Shown here piece by piece: positions 34,477-44,585 of a stretch of DNA of 64,000 nucleotides. Both the position numbers and the translations under genes were made by a program. This stretch comes from Golubevia sp. BC0850 (lineage: Eukaryota; Basidiomycota; Exobasidiomycetes; Golubeviales; Golubeviaceae): NCBI GenBank assembly GCA_012976225.1, contig JAAVVG010000006.1, positions 248,001 to 312,000 on the forward strand, written 5' to 3'. The notes beneath the pieces are model-generated. The model was not told the origin of the DNA, did not search any database, and saw only the letters and a program-made list of their open reading frames with translations. Position 1 is the first letter of the stretch. Every line of letters starts with the position of its first letter.

Positions 34477-35062
34477 ATACAATCTCTTTTCAAAAGGAAT
34501 AAAATGACAACTGGTTAACTCTATGTTCAATCTCTCATTGATTGTGAAGCTTCGTAGTCGAAGAGAGATTCCTCGAACAAGAATTGCGAGAAACTTCTTT
34601 GAGGACTTTTCGGTTTCAGATAATGCGAGGCAAACGGTGCTAGCTGTCTCTTTGGTCTCGAACTTCTAATTTTGAGACTGCAATTACAGAGAAAAGAGAA
34701 GCAAAAATTGGGAGGTAGGCGATATGGCGAGGGAAAAAGGTGAGAAAGTTCTGGCGACAAAAAGTCAGATCGAAACGTGAAGTTACACAAGCCGCGTTCC
34801 AGACGTTTGGGGTCAGCCTAAAGGATTTTAGCTGTCTTCTATCAATCGAAGATCAGACAGTGAGCGGAAAGAGTGGATGTCGATGGGCTGCAGAAGGGAA
34901 ACGTGAGATGAAATTTGGTGATCAGCCCTTGACCTTTCAGCCTATTCACAACTGCTCCGATTGCATATAAAAGCAGAGCTGCCAAAACAGTAAAGAAGAG
35001 ATTCTCCCCCTTTCTTCCATTCTCAACAATCCCCTTCTGAAATCCTAAACATTGACTGCAAA
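34477..35062. other. Intergenic; 3' of E2 and promoter of the cysteine-rich secreted gene
   Basis: No coding frame of interest. The right part contains the TATA box listed separately and a pyrimidine-rich leader. Confidence 0.4.
34966..34973 (+). promoter_or_regulatory. TATA box (TATAAAAG) of the cysteine-rich secreted gene
   Basis: A consensus TATA element 90 nt upstream of the ATG at 35063, at a sensible distance for a highly expressed or inducible gene. Consensus TATA boxes are not obvious at most other genes here. Confidence 0.6.
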
Positions 35063-35698
35063 ATGCGCTTTAACATTTTGACTCTCCTAATCGCCGCCGT
35101 GGCTGTAACCAGCGTATCAGCCCAGTGTCTTATTCGTGAGCCCTTCCCTTGCACCAAGTGAGTTGACTGGAATGACGTTTCTACTTTTCGTACATTTCCT
35201 TTGTCCGGTCGGATAGAATGCAACCCGAGACCACTCAAAATCGGAGTTCGTTACTAATCTGACATTCATTCCCCTTCTCTCCTCTTGCCAGCGACAACTG
35301 GTAAGTGAATAGATTCGGGAGCAAAGTGTCGACACAGACATGAGGGGCCGCCGAACTAGCATACGTCCCTTCTTCTTCTTTTCTCTGCCGTAGCGCTCAA
35401 GCTGGAAGATGCCCTGTCAATAGTGTCTGTCTTCGTGAAATTGGTCAGTTCAGATGTCCAGTGAAACGAGATCTCAAGTAGTCGACACAAGCACTGATCC
35501 CCGATTCCTCTCATCTTCCCCCAAGCTCGCTTGAACAACTGCGATGTTGAACAATGTGGGTGTAGTCTTTAGAACTTTTCGCAAATATCTTTCATACTGC
35601 ATTGTTGTCGATCTTCTAGCACATCGCTCTGTGAATCTTTCAGACCTTGTCCATCAATCTTTCGTACTCGCTGTAAATCTTTTCAGAGTTGCTTCTGA
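35063..35698 (+). CDS. Small secreted cysteine-rich protein (10 Cys, 80 aa)
   Basis: Five exons (35063-35157, 35292-35300, 35394-35443, 35526-35559, 35644-35698) total 243 nt. Exon 1 encodes a signal peptide (MRFNILTLLIAAVAV, then SVSA, likely cleaved before Gln-Cys). The mature part of about 60 residues has ten Cys: QC, FPC, NDNC, GRC, SVC, NNC, EQC, GPC, TRC and QSC, ending Phe-stop. This is typical of apoplastic effectors, antimicrobial knottins or cell-surface cysteine-rich proteins of fungi; I recognise no named family. Exon 2 is a 9-nt microexon. Exon 3 can either use a GTCAGT donor (the model given) or read through it to a TAG at 35481, giving a 63-aa form with six Cys. All junctions in the long model keep frame and add Cys-rich sequence, which favours it. 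Confidence 0.7.
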
Positions 35699-36629
35699 CA
35701 CGATAGTCTTTGTTTGAAGATTGCAGCACACCATTTCAAACACTCGTTTCGATCATTGGTGCGAAACTTTCTCCAAGACTTTGTTCGAATAGAAGACATG
35801 AGAGGGAAGTGGCATTTTTTCTCGATGTCAAAGCTCCTTTCTATAGAGGCTTCATTGAAGACGTGTAAGAACAAAGCTGAATTTGATTCAGAAGCAAAAG
35901 TCCGCATCTGAAAGAAGTCACAGGAGATTTACATCATCCATTTACCTACTAGACCTTTGACCCAGCAGGTCCCAATGGAGGCTGTCGAACTCCTCAACTG
36001 TCCTCTCTCTCTCTCTACACACACTCTCTCTCACTTTGAAACCTCTTGACTCACCTCTCTCACCCGAGTTCTTTCTTCCCACTTCCCTCTTGTCTTCTTC
36101 TGCCCTTTACAATCACATCTGCCCAATTCCCGAACCTCATTCTGATAACCTCCTTCCCGCAACAGTCCTTCTTTAATCATCAAATTGGAGGTCTGATCGA
36201 CTTGGATTCTCCATCGTTCTAGCTTCCTCCTACGAGCGAGACAGAGATGAGAGAATGACCATGATTTTGAGCTTTAATCTATGAGTAGACTGATAGAATA
36301 GTTACTGAACCGGTTAGAGGAGGGCGGACTGCCCTCAGCTCTCATCTCCTGGTCTTGCTGTCTGACTGAAAGACTGAAAGTAGCTATACTCCTCTCATTG
36401 GTCATTTTAGAACTCAGCTTGAAGTTAGAATTTAATCAAAGAAGAGAGAAAGAGGATTTATTTGGGAGTGCATGGTGTTCGAGAAGTCAAAGAGCAAAGC
36501 CAGATCATCACGCTTTGCTTCTTGATTTGTTGCTGACCATCGCAATTCGCATCAAACGACAGCAACTCATTCGATTCTTATTTGATTCCATTCATCAGTA
36601 ACTCTATCAATCGGTACCAATCATTCCCG
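35699..36629. other. Intergenic upstream of SYF2
   Basis: CT-rich patches near 36000-36040; no convincing coding frame. Contains the SYF2 promoter and leader. Confidence 0.4.
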
Positions 36630-38382
36630 ATGCCACCAAGAAGATCTCGTCATCAACCTCTACTGGCAGAGCAAACAGAGCCAGAAGCAACCTCAGCATC
36701 CTATCCGGAACCTCAAACAGAAGATCAGTCAGAGCAGCAAGACTCTGTTGAATCTATCAGCAGCAAGTCCAAAGGGAAAGGAAAAGGGAAGGGGAAGGCT
36801 ACAGAAGTAGAAGCAGAAGTGCAAGTGGAAGCAGAGGAGGAACAGAATGTTAGCAAAGTAGATGATCCTACTCCCAATCAACCAACAATCACAATGCAAG
36901 ATAGAATGGAAAAGATGAAACAGTTGAAACAGAAAATGGTGAGCATCTGACGTTCTTGATCAACATAGCATACAGTCTTCCAACTCAGCTTCCTCTTTCT
37001 CACCCACCTTCTCTTGCTTCTTCCAGGCCGATTCCACCAAATCCAATCGATCAGCCCTTCTAGCAGAGCAATCCAAACATCGTCAATCTGCTAAAGCCTT
37101 GGCAGCTCAAGATCGTAAAATGGCAAGAGCAGAAGCTGAATTGGATTTGAGGGATTTAAAAGAGAGAGGAGAGGATGTCGAGAGGAATAGGAATTGGGGT
37201 TACTCGATTGAGGATAATGAGAAATGGGAGGATAAGTTGGAGAACAAAGGAGAGAAGAGGGATAAGGGTGCTGTGGGTGAGTAGTTGTAGGGGAAGAGAG
37301 TTATGAGAGGAAGAGGCAAGGAGGGATGAGATGGAAGGGATAGAGGGTAGAATTGAGGCTAGAGAGCGATAGGCAAAGTTTGATTGAATAAAGGAGATCA
37401 ATCTATACTTTCTAGTCTAGATGAACAGAGAGAGAGCTGCACCATACCCTCAAATTTCAAGTCCACTCACGTCCTCTCCCCACATCCTCCATTCCCCCAT
37501 TTCTCATCTCTCTCTTTTCCTGCCTGCTCTACCCAATTAGATTTCACCACCGCCGCAGCACGCTCCTACGCTCGTCAAGTTGCACAATTCAAACCCGGCA
37601 ACTCTTCAAAAAAGAACTCAAACAACAGTAGTGATTCTCAAGCTCTGATCAGAAATGAAGATGCAAGTGGAAGCCAGAATGGTTTGAACAAAGGCTACGA
37701 AGCTTTGAATTATGGAGATCATAAACCTGATGAAAAAGCTTTGGAGAGAGTGATTGGCCATTTGAATTCTGAGTGAGTTTAGACTTCTGTTTTCTGGAAT
37801 CTCTTGTTCTGCTATGGAATCCCGTATTCCCATATGGAAAGACTGAGATTCCTTTGAGATCCTAGATGCTTGGTCTCTATCTTTGGAAGGGAGGATAAGT
37901 AAGAGAAACCTGAAACGCGAAACTGACGATTTGAATTCATTGATTTCACACCAACTTCTCTTTCTAGGGCTGAAATAAGGTCTAAAAGATCAAGGAAGAG
38001 AGTTGAAGACCCAGATGCTGAAGTCAATTACATTAATGATAAGAACAAGCACTTCAATGCGAAAGTCAATAGAGTGAGTTTGCGCAGAAGATTATCATTT
38101 TCATCTTTGCTCTCAAATCCTTTTCGTTTTCGAATTGAAGTCAGAGGGTTCCTAGATCAACTTTAATCTCTAACCATTCTCTACGACCCCTTTTTACTTT
38201 GAACCTCTTTTCGACTGATAGCACTTCGATCAATACACAAAGGAAATTCGAGAGAATTGTGAGCTCTTTCTCGTTTGCTTTTTCGGTGTGACTCCTCCAT
38301 TTCTTTCTGTTTGCTGATTAAGTTTTACTTTTTTCTCTTTTCTCATCCTTTTTTTTTGACAGTCGAGCGTGGTACTGCGTGA
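36630..38382 (+). CDS. SYF2: Pre-mRNA-splicing factor SYF2
   Basis: About six exons from ATG 36630 to TGA 38380-38382. After a Glu/Gln-rich N-terminus comes MQDRMEKMKQLKQKM, then the SYF2-domain core: SALLAEQSKHRQSAKALAAQ, ERNRNWGYSIEDNEKWEDKL, DFTTAAARSYARQVAQFKPG, EALNYGDHKPDEKALERVI, and the diagnostic C-terminus DAEVNYINDKNKHFNAKVNR, HFDQYTKEIREN and ERGTA. SYF2 belongs to the Prp19-associated (NTC) complex of the activated spliceosome and helps in step transitions and spliceosome disassembly. The insertion of Asn/Ser-rich sequence (KKNSNNSSDSQ) in the middle is longer than I expect for the family. The high intron load of this genome makes a full NTC complex unsurprising. Confidence 0.92.
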
Positions 38383-38479
38383 GTTGTACGACGGCGACTT
38401 GAAACGACGCTTCCTCATCAAGTAGCTCTTGACTTACCTTCTTCTCTTCGTTTTGTGTCTACCTTCCGTTCTCTCAGTC

Positions 38480-38900
38480 TTTAAAGAATTTTGTCTCTTT
38501 TTTTTTCTCCTTTGGACGTCGGCTCGTACCATGTACTACGATGACCCATCTTTGAAATCCCAAAGCATCTTCTGCTTCAGTCTCTTCCACTCTGGCATCT
38601 CTTTTAATCCAACCAGAGTGACAGGCTTTGCTTCTTGAATCACGTTGATGGGCGCCCAAAGGATCCTTTCTTTCACCCTGCGCTCCTGAAGAAGGATCTG
38701 GAACGAAGATCTCTCTCGATGATTCGAGTCTTGAAGAAACCTGTGGTATAACGTCTCTGCATAATCCTTCCAAAAGATTTAGGATTAGACGCTCTTTGAG
38801 TTTTCTCAGACGATGAAGGTCAGCGTCTTCAAGGGGTATGAGAATGTCATTCTGGAAATCGTGAATGAGAGAATGCAAGGAGGTAGTTGATGCCACCTGT
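38480..38900 (-). pseudogene. Frame-disturbed ORF of unknown family
   Basis: A minus-strand frame without an ATG begins at a possible AG acceptor near 38897 and reads LHSLIHDFQNDILIPLEDAD then LRKLKERLILNLLEGLCRDV. After SSGAQGE the coding-looking sequence continues in the next frame as ILWAPINVIQEAKPVTLVGL and MPEWKRLKQKMLWDFKDGS. The pattern looks like an old host gene with a frame change, lacking a start. I recognise no family. It lies between SYF2 and the DUF4451-like gene; the rest of 38383-39145 holds nothing else I can support. Confidence 0.3.
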
Positions 38901-39145
38901 TATCTACAATCTTGTGAGTGATAATCGGCCCTTTGAATGTTATCAGAGAAGCGGATGAGTACAGAATTATTAGATTGAATCAATTGAGTGAGTAAAGTAA
39001 TATAGGAGCATGTCAAGTTTCTTGGTGCAAGGCCCCAATAAGAGATGGATGATGGAAGCCTCAGCGAAACTTTTAAACCTAAAAAAGAGAACCCAGACAT
39101 ACAGAGAAGACGCTTCCCAGAATTCTCAGAAGAGAGACTATCCTT

Positions 39146-40771
39146 CTAATCTTCCCTAATTCTCTTCCCTCTCCAACCATCCGTCTCCTTTCCACTTTCA
39201 ACCTCCTCCTCCTCTTCCACTCCGATTTCACCTTTTCTTTTTCTTCTTTTCTTTTCCTCGCCTGCAGATCCACTTTCACCAAGATTGGAGTTGAGGGCGC
39301 AGGCGTGCGAGTGATGAAACCAACCTCCCCAAGCCGGTCTTCTCTTCCCAATCACAATCACCACCCATTCTTCACACTTCCCACAGAAACCCTCTACTCT
39401 GCTTGATTTGTTGTTCTTGGTGACTAGTCTTAAATCTAGAGGAGCTGCGAATCTTTGACCAGTGGCGGATGAAATCCCGTGAGAGTGAAGTTGGTGAAAG
39501 TTGAAAGCAGAGTTCTGGGAAGCAAGAGAAGAATTTGATGTTTGGTCAGCTTGATCAACACCGAAGGTGGTGGAAACACAGTGACTTTTGATCCCAAGGA
39601 TAGGTGCACCCAAAGCTTGAGTCTCTCGAGTAGAGAAGCCCCTTGTTGCAGAGATCGACCGTGAGAAGAAGTCACTCACTTTCAACCTGTGCCATGAACC
39701 TCCTGGACAGGTTGAGCACCACCCTTCTCTACGAGGGCCTGTTCCTCTAACATAACGAGGAGTATAGCGATCTCCTTTGAACCTGAGCTTCTCGAATTGC
39801 GGTTGAGGTTTGAGTTCGTCGTCGTCGTAGACTTCAGCAGTTGGAGGATGCCTTACGTGTTCTATCAACGTTCCATATCCCAAAGGCTGGAATTTTGTGT
39901 CCTCTGGAGCTGGTAGAATGAGCTCATCACCTGGACGTTTTGGAATCGGTGTTATCTTAATAGAAATCTTGGTACCTTTCTTACGTTTCGTGATCTTTGA
40001 AGAAGAAGAGGCGATTGGGTCTACTTCTGGGAATCGGAAAGATTCTAGAGATGGTGGTGAAGTAGTTCTTGAATCTATTTGACGGTGAGTCCAAGTTGGA
40101 ATTGGACTTTGGGTTGGAATTGGATGACTTCTTGACTTGTTGAGGGCGTAGAGTTGAGATCTAGAAGAAGAAGGTACAGTTTGATCGTAGCTTTGAGTAG
40201 TAGAAACGTTCAGGGTTAGATGCTCTGAACATTCTGAGGTAGAGGTTCTAAACCGGCCAGAATCTTGACTTCTGCTCCAGAATCCTGAACGAGCTCCGAG
40301 TAGGGCAGAGTTGGCTGGAACGCTTGTTGGGCGAAGAAGAGTTTGAGATGGAGTTGATCTGTTGAGAAAGGATGATGAAAGATGATGAGGATCAAATGAA
40401 GCTCTGTGCTCGTAATTTGAAGTTGGAGGAGGATGGGACTGAGAGAGCAGACGAGTCGGGGCAAAAGATTCTGAATTTCTCCATTGAGGACTTTCATTGA
40501 AAGATCTGTCGGTTGCGACAGAGTTTTTTGCGTAAAGTTCTTCATGTCTGGAAGTAGGAGAAGGAGGAGGCTTGGAAGTTTGAAGGTTAGAAAATGGTCG
40601 AGAGTAATTGTGATCGAGAAAAAAATCTCGTTCTTGAGATTGAGTAGGATGTGAAGCATGAGCATGAGATGGAGGAGAATGAGGAAGAAGTTGACAGGGA
40701 TGTTGAGATTGTCCTTCAGGAATATACTGATAAGACTCTCTTTCGCTTCTATCAACCAGAATGTTACTCAT
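39146..40771 (-). CDS. DUF4451-like protein (putative nuclear regulator)
   Basis: A single 541-codon exon, unusual here. The first 290 residues are Ser/Pro/His-rich and probably disordered. The C-terminal domain has RFKGDRYTPRYVRGTGPRRE, GWCSTCPGGSWHRLKVSDFF, SHGISSATGQRF, FCGKCEEWVVIV and WFHHSHAC, matching the fungal DUF4451 layout (YTPRxVRG, GWCxxC, HGISxATG, CGxCxxW, W-x-x-H...C), with paired Cys/His that suggest metal binding. A roughly 50-residue Ser/Thr/Gln-rich insert (about residues 375-425) splits the domain between LKVSDFF and FNFHQLHSHG. A basic KKRRKRKGE stretch near the end could be a nuclear signal. Family members are of unknown function, often annotated as meiotic or transcription-related; I infer only a nuclear role. 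Confidence 0.75.
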   Translation of the reverse strand: MSNILVDRSERESYQYIPEGQSQHPCQLLPHSPPSHAHASHPTQSQERDFFLDHNYSRPFSNLQTSKPPPSPTSRHEELYAKNSVATDRSFNESPQWRNSESFAPTRLLSQSHPPPTSNYEHRASFDPHHLSSSFLNRSTPSQTLLRPTSVPANSALLGARSGFWSRSQDSGRFRTSTSECSEHLTLNVSTTQSYDQTVPSSSRSQLYALNKSRSHPIPTQSPIPTWTHRQIDSRTTSPPSLESFRFPEVDPIASSSSKITKRKKGTKISIKITPIPKRPGDELILPAPEDTKFQPLGYGTLIEHVRHPPTAEVYDDDELKPQPQFEKLRFKGDRYTPRYVRGTGPRREGWCSTCPGGSWHRLKVSDFFSRSISATRGFSTRETQALGAPILGIKSHCVSTTFGVDQADQTSNSSLASQNSAFNFHQLHSHGISSATGQRFAAPLDLRLVTKNNKSSRVEGFCGKCEEWVVIVIGKRRPAWGGWFHHSHACALNSNLGESGSAGEEKKRRKRKGEIGVEEEEEVESGKETDGWRGKRIRED

Positions 40772-41501
40772 GGCAGGATGATATGGAGAAAAGTGAAGAA
40801 TAGAGAAGGAGATGAAAAAATCATTTATGCAGAACAGATTTCATCACATCCGGTCACTACAAGAAAATATGTACGGACCTTTTTTGATTGCCTCAGAGTA
40901 TTTCATGATCTCACACTGGATCATCCGACCTCTCTTTAGCTCATTTGTAAGTGTCAGATTGCGCCGAGTGTCAACTTCCGTACAACGAGATGACACAGAG
41001 CCAGGACCCATCCCGCATTCAACAGTTCTTCCGCCTTGTGAGTTCAGGCTTTTCATTCATGTATGCTATCTCAGATCTCATTTCATTGGCCCGTTTCTCA
41101 ATTACTGAGGGAGAAGAAACAGATTCGATCAGTTAACCTTCGATTAGTGAAGGGTGCAACCCCTTGTCATTCTCCGAAACTCCCCTGAGCAAAGAAGGCT
41201 CTTTTTCTGATCGCTGAACATCTCTAGCAAGTCTGTCTACTGATTTCCATTATCAATTTACTTGACTTGGGCAATCAAGCAGCACTCAAAGATAGTCGGC
41301 GGAACACAGCCTAAAACTCAAATCCGAGGTGTTGGAAGACTGCAGAGAGCTGGTGGAAGAGGTGGGTAGACTTCAACTCAGAATCTCTGAAACTTTCACT
41401 GTAGACATATAATTGACCAGGAGCAGAAATACAAATTGAAAGTTGAATTTTGAAGTAGAGACCCTCCTCAGAAATATGTGGATTCAAGATTGAATTCCTC
41501 A
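40772..41501. other. Intergenic between DUF4451-like gene and FMO
   Basis: Promoter side of the DUF4451-like gene and 3' side of the monooxygenase. Only short overlapping frames; nothing recognised. Confidence 0.4.
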
Positions 41502-43547
41502 TCAGTAACCCAGAGCCTCCCTTCTCAGAATCTTCCCATTCATTCTACGCAGAACTCTCCACATTGACACTGCACTCAAGCCTTCCTTTCCCCTTGGAGC
41601 AGTTTCACCTTTCTCGAATCCATCATTCTCGAACGCGTCTTCCAGAGTGGCGTCCCATTCTGCCCTCGCCCCCGCTTCCTTCGCTTCCAAGAGTGAATAG
41701 AGAGCATCGATGTAGGCGTGGTCTGAAGGAGATCCTAACTGATGATCGATAACAGTAGTTGAAGAAGACTTTGAGGGAGAAGAAGGAGAAGAACTCCATC
41801 GATCAGGATCGGAGGGTGGAAGCGATGGATCCAATGAGGGAAGGCTTGATGCCTGGCCATTCCAGAACGCTGCCACGTATCTGGTAGTGTAGAACAGAAT
41901 CCCATTTGCTGAGTCAGTAGCTGAGAATCATGGGGGCTGAATCCGGAAGGGCCAAGCGCTGTGACTCACCGCGCCTGACTTTGAGCCAAAGGGAAGGGTA
42001 CAATTCGTACAGGTGCACCCAAAACAACAAAAGAAGAATCTGTTCGATGAAATAACTGCCAGTCGTCAAGGTTAGACATTGAAGGAGCTGTTCTTGCTAT
42101 GGGTTTGAATGTTTGACCATTTTGTTTTTCTTGAATCCATTTTTTCAAATTGAAATCTTCCGTCGCACTTGTTCTTGAAGGCTGGCTAATGAGAGGGTAA
42201 GACTTGAACGGCTCGGACGCTTGATCCAGAAATGGAAAGGAATAGAGGTATCCGGTTCCAAAGATTATGACATCGATGTTGTTCAAGACTCTTCCGTCTT
42301 CCAAAACGATTCTCCCCAGTGGCTCGACTCTTGCAATTCTCGGGATCACCTGTATCTTCTGACACCAATCTGGTGAGTCGGGATCAAGTGGATCGTAGTC
42401 TAGTGGAGGTGGATTACTGATGTCCGTAATTGAATTGATGACTTTGACTCCAGTCTTGCCTTCTGAGCTGTCTCGAATCCAATCCGCACTGCCTTCGAAC
42501 TCTCTTACCAATTTCCCACTCAGCTCACGGGCTACATCCATTCCGGAACTTTGGTTCCCAAGAACGAGAACAGTCTAAGGAAGAAGACAAGGTTAGAATG
42601 TCAGAAGGTTTTGAGAGAGAGAGAGACTTTGAAGCCATTTCTCACCTTGTTGCGAAAGACAGTTGGGTCTCGATACCAAGCGCTATGCAGCATTTCTCCC
42701 TTGAAGTTCCATAGTCCGGCAATGAAAGGGATGGAAGGTTCGTTGCATCTACCGGAAGCCACCTGAGAAAGAGAGGAGAGTCAGATGTCATTCGTAATCT
42801 CTTCAATCATTGCTGATCATCTTCGAGTACTCACGATTACGAAGTCGTATTGTTCAACTGTCTCAATACTCTTCTTCAGATTCGTCGACTTAATCTGCCA
42901 AACCGATCCTACCTTTCTAACAGAGGTGACGGCAGTGTCGAAGCGGATCAGATGAGTAAGATTCTCCTTCTCCGCCCAATCTTGAAGGTATCGGTTCACT
43001 TGGTTCCTTGAAGGGAAGAGTTCAGTGCCTTTCTCGAAAGGACTGTCTCTAAAAGACATGAGATCGCTTGCGATGTTGGTCCTCAGCCCATCGTACATCG
43101 GACTCGCAGGGAACGCTCTAACTGCTTCTGAGGTCGGGTAGGCCTGTCCGTTAGCATCAAACTTGAAGATACATTCCCCAGGCTCATCGTATTGCCAAAT
43201 TCCTCCAGGAAGAGACCGTCTCTCGAAGATGGTCACTCGACATCCTGCGAAGGAAGAAGAACGATGGAGATAAGCATCTGATGAATCGAATGTGGTTTCG
43301 CGTTGGACATATAGGAACGGACTGAGTGGAATGAGAAATCAGAATGCTTCTTCAAGAGAATTTGGTTGTATCGTCCTGGTCTGTGACTTCTCAAGAAAGA
43401 CTCACTTGATTCGACTTCTCTTAGCTCTTTCCCCGCTGCCAGACCAGCACTCCCAGCTCCGATCACAGCCACTCTTTTGTTCTTGAGAGTGTTTTTCATG
43501 GTGGTGAAGGATTTCCAGGAGAAACGGGTTGAAACTCTTGTAGGCAT
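41502..43547 (-). CDS. Flavin-containing monooxygenase-like protein
   Basis: Read from ATG 43547 (MPTRVSTRFSW; the frame upstream has no ATG) through about five exons to a stop at 41502. FAD-binding GAGSAGLAAGKEL is followed by FERRSLPGGIWQY, the FMO identifying motif FKGEMLHSAWY (F-x-G-x3-H-S-x2-Y), an NADPH-binding VLVLGNQSSGMDVA and the FATGY-equivalent IIFGTGYLYSFPFL. FMOs use NADPH and O2 to oxygenate nucleophilic N or S atoms. The C-terminus (FWNGQASSLPSLDPSLPP...ILRREALGY) is longer and less conserved. The first ~20 residues could be a targeting peptide but no clear signal is visible. The substrate cannot be inferred; no biosynthetic cluster is evident around it. Confidence 0.9.
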
Positions 43548-43649
43548 TCGACGAGCGAGCAAAAGAAGTTCAGAAATTTCAATTCTTCTCCCACTTCCTC
43601 ACCATCACAGCATCACAAGCCAATCCAATCCAACATCCCATTCAAAAGA

Positions 43650-44126
43650 ATGCCTCCAGCAACTGTTCACGTAATAGTTCCAGCTAAAGCCGATTTCAAC
43701 ATCATAGAAGTCTTTGGAGGAATTTCAAAAATCAGAGGAGTTTACGACAATTTAGAAAAAGCGAATCGGGTAGCTCGGAGGATTTATTCGTCTATTGTGA
43801 AGGAGGTGGATGCACAAAATCCAATGTCAGCCGAGGAATTGGGAACCTTGAGCTTATCTTATGGAGGATATGGAGAATTTTACGCTTCGTGGGAGGCCAT
43901 AGAAGAGTGCAGAGATAACGGAAGCGCTCATTCTTTTTCAGTTCAAGTCATAGAGAGAAGATTTAACAGTTCAAGTCAAGAGGATATCGATTCTGATATA
44001 TCTGATATATCTGAGGATGAGGATGAGGACGGGGATGAAGATGAAGGGAAAGATAAGAATGACAGTGATGACAGTGATATTCAGTTTGTAGGAATGAGCA
44101 ACAATAAAAGGCAGAGGACAGATTAA
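43650..44126 (+). CDS. Uncharacterised 158-aa protein with acidic tail
   Basis: Single exon, ATG 43650, divergent from the FMO with only about 100 bp between start codons, so they probably share a promoter. The N-terminal half looks folded (VHVIVPAKADFNIIEVFGG, GVYDNLEKANRVARRIY, GGYGEFYASWEAIEECRDNG); the recurrent G-V-Y-D-x-L-E-x-A-x-x-V-A-R pattern resembles small fungal proteins of unknown function that report a converted parameter per residue. The last 45 residues are almost all Asp/Glu/Ser (DSDISDISEDEDEDGDEDEG), then a basic KRQRTD end. No enzyme motif is visible. The acidic tail and basic end suggest a nuclear, perhaps chromatin- or RNA-associated protein; this is inference. Confidence 0.75.
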   Translation: MPPATVHVIVPAKADFNIIEVFGGISKIRGVYDNLEKANRVARRIYSSIVKEVDAQNPMSAEELGTLSLSYGGYGEFYASWEAIEECRDNGSAHSFSVQVIERRFNSSSQEDIDSDISDISEDEDEDGDEDEGKDKNDSDDSDIQFVGMSNNKRQRTD

Positions 44127-44585
44127 GAATTGAATCTCTTTTTTAACATTCTTTTCCAAACTTTAAGTTCTCAATTTACGTACCTCTTGAAGAAGGTATG
44201 GCTTGAAGTGGAACTCGGAAGAGTGATGCTCTACAGATTGAATCGCTTTGGCAACCTCATTGCTCACTCTTTGGATTCTTTAGCAGTGAATCTTACAGAG
44301 GTCAGGAAAGAGAGTCTGAGCGGCAAGAGAGCGCTAGTGAAGAACCAACCTTGAGCTTGTTTGAGGAAGCAGATTTTAAATTCCATCTCAAATCAGAAAG
44401 AGACCTGTTTGAGGAGAGTCACAATCAAAAACATACTCTTCCTCGGTCAAGAGTGACCAGATGGCAGCTCTTCAGAAAGGTGAAAGGTCTTGTTCGATTC
44501 CCATTGACCACCTTACAAACAAATCACATCTCTCCCAATTCCTAAAATTTTCTCCCTTTGTCCACCTGTGTTCTTTTCTTCCTTC
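44127..44585. other. Intergenic, convergent
   Basis: 3' sides of the acidic-tailed gene and of PUP3. Two short plus-strand frames occur but lack family resemblance. Confidence 0.35.
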
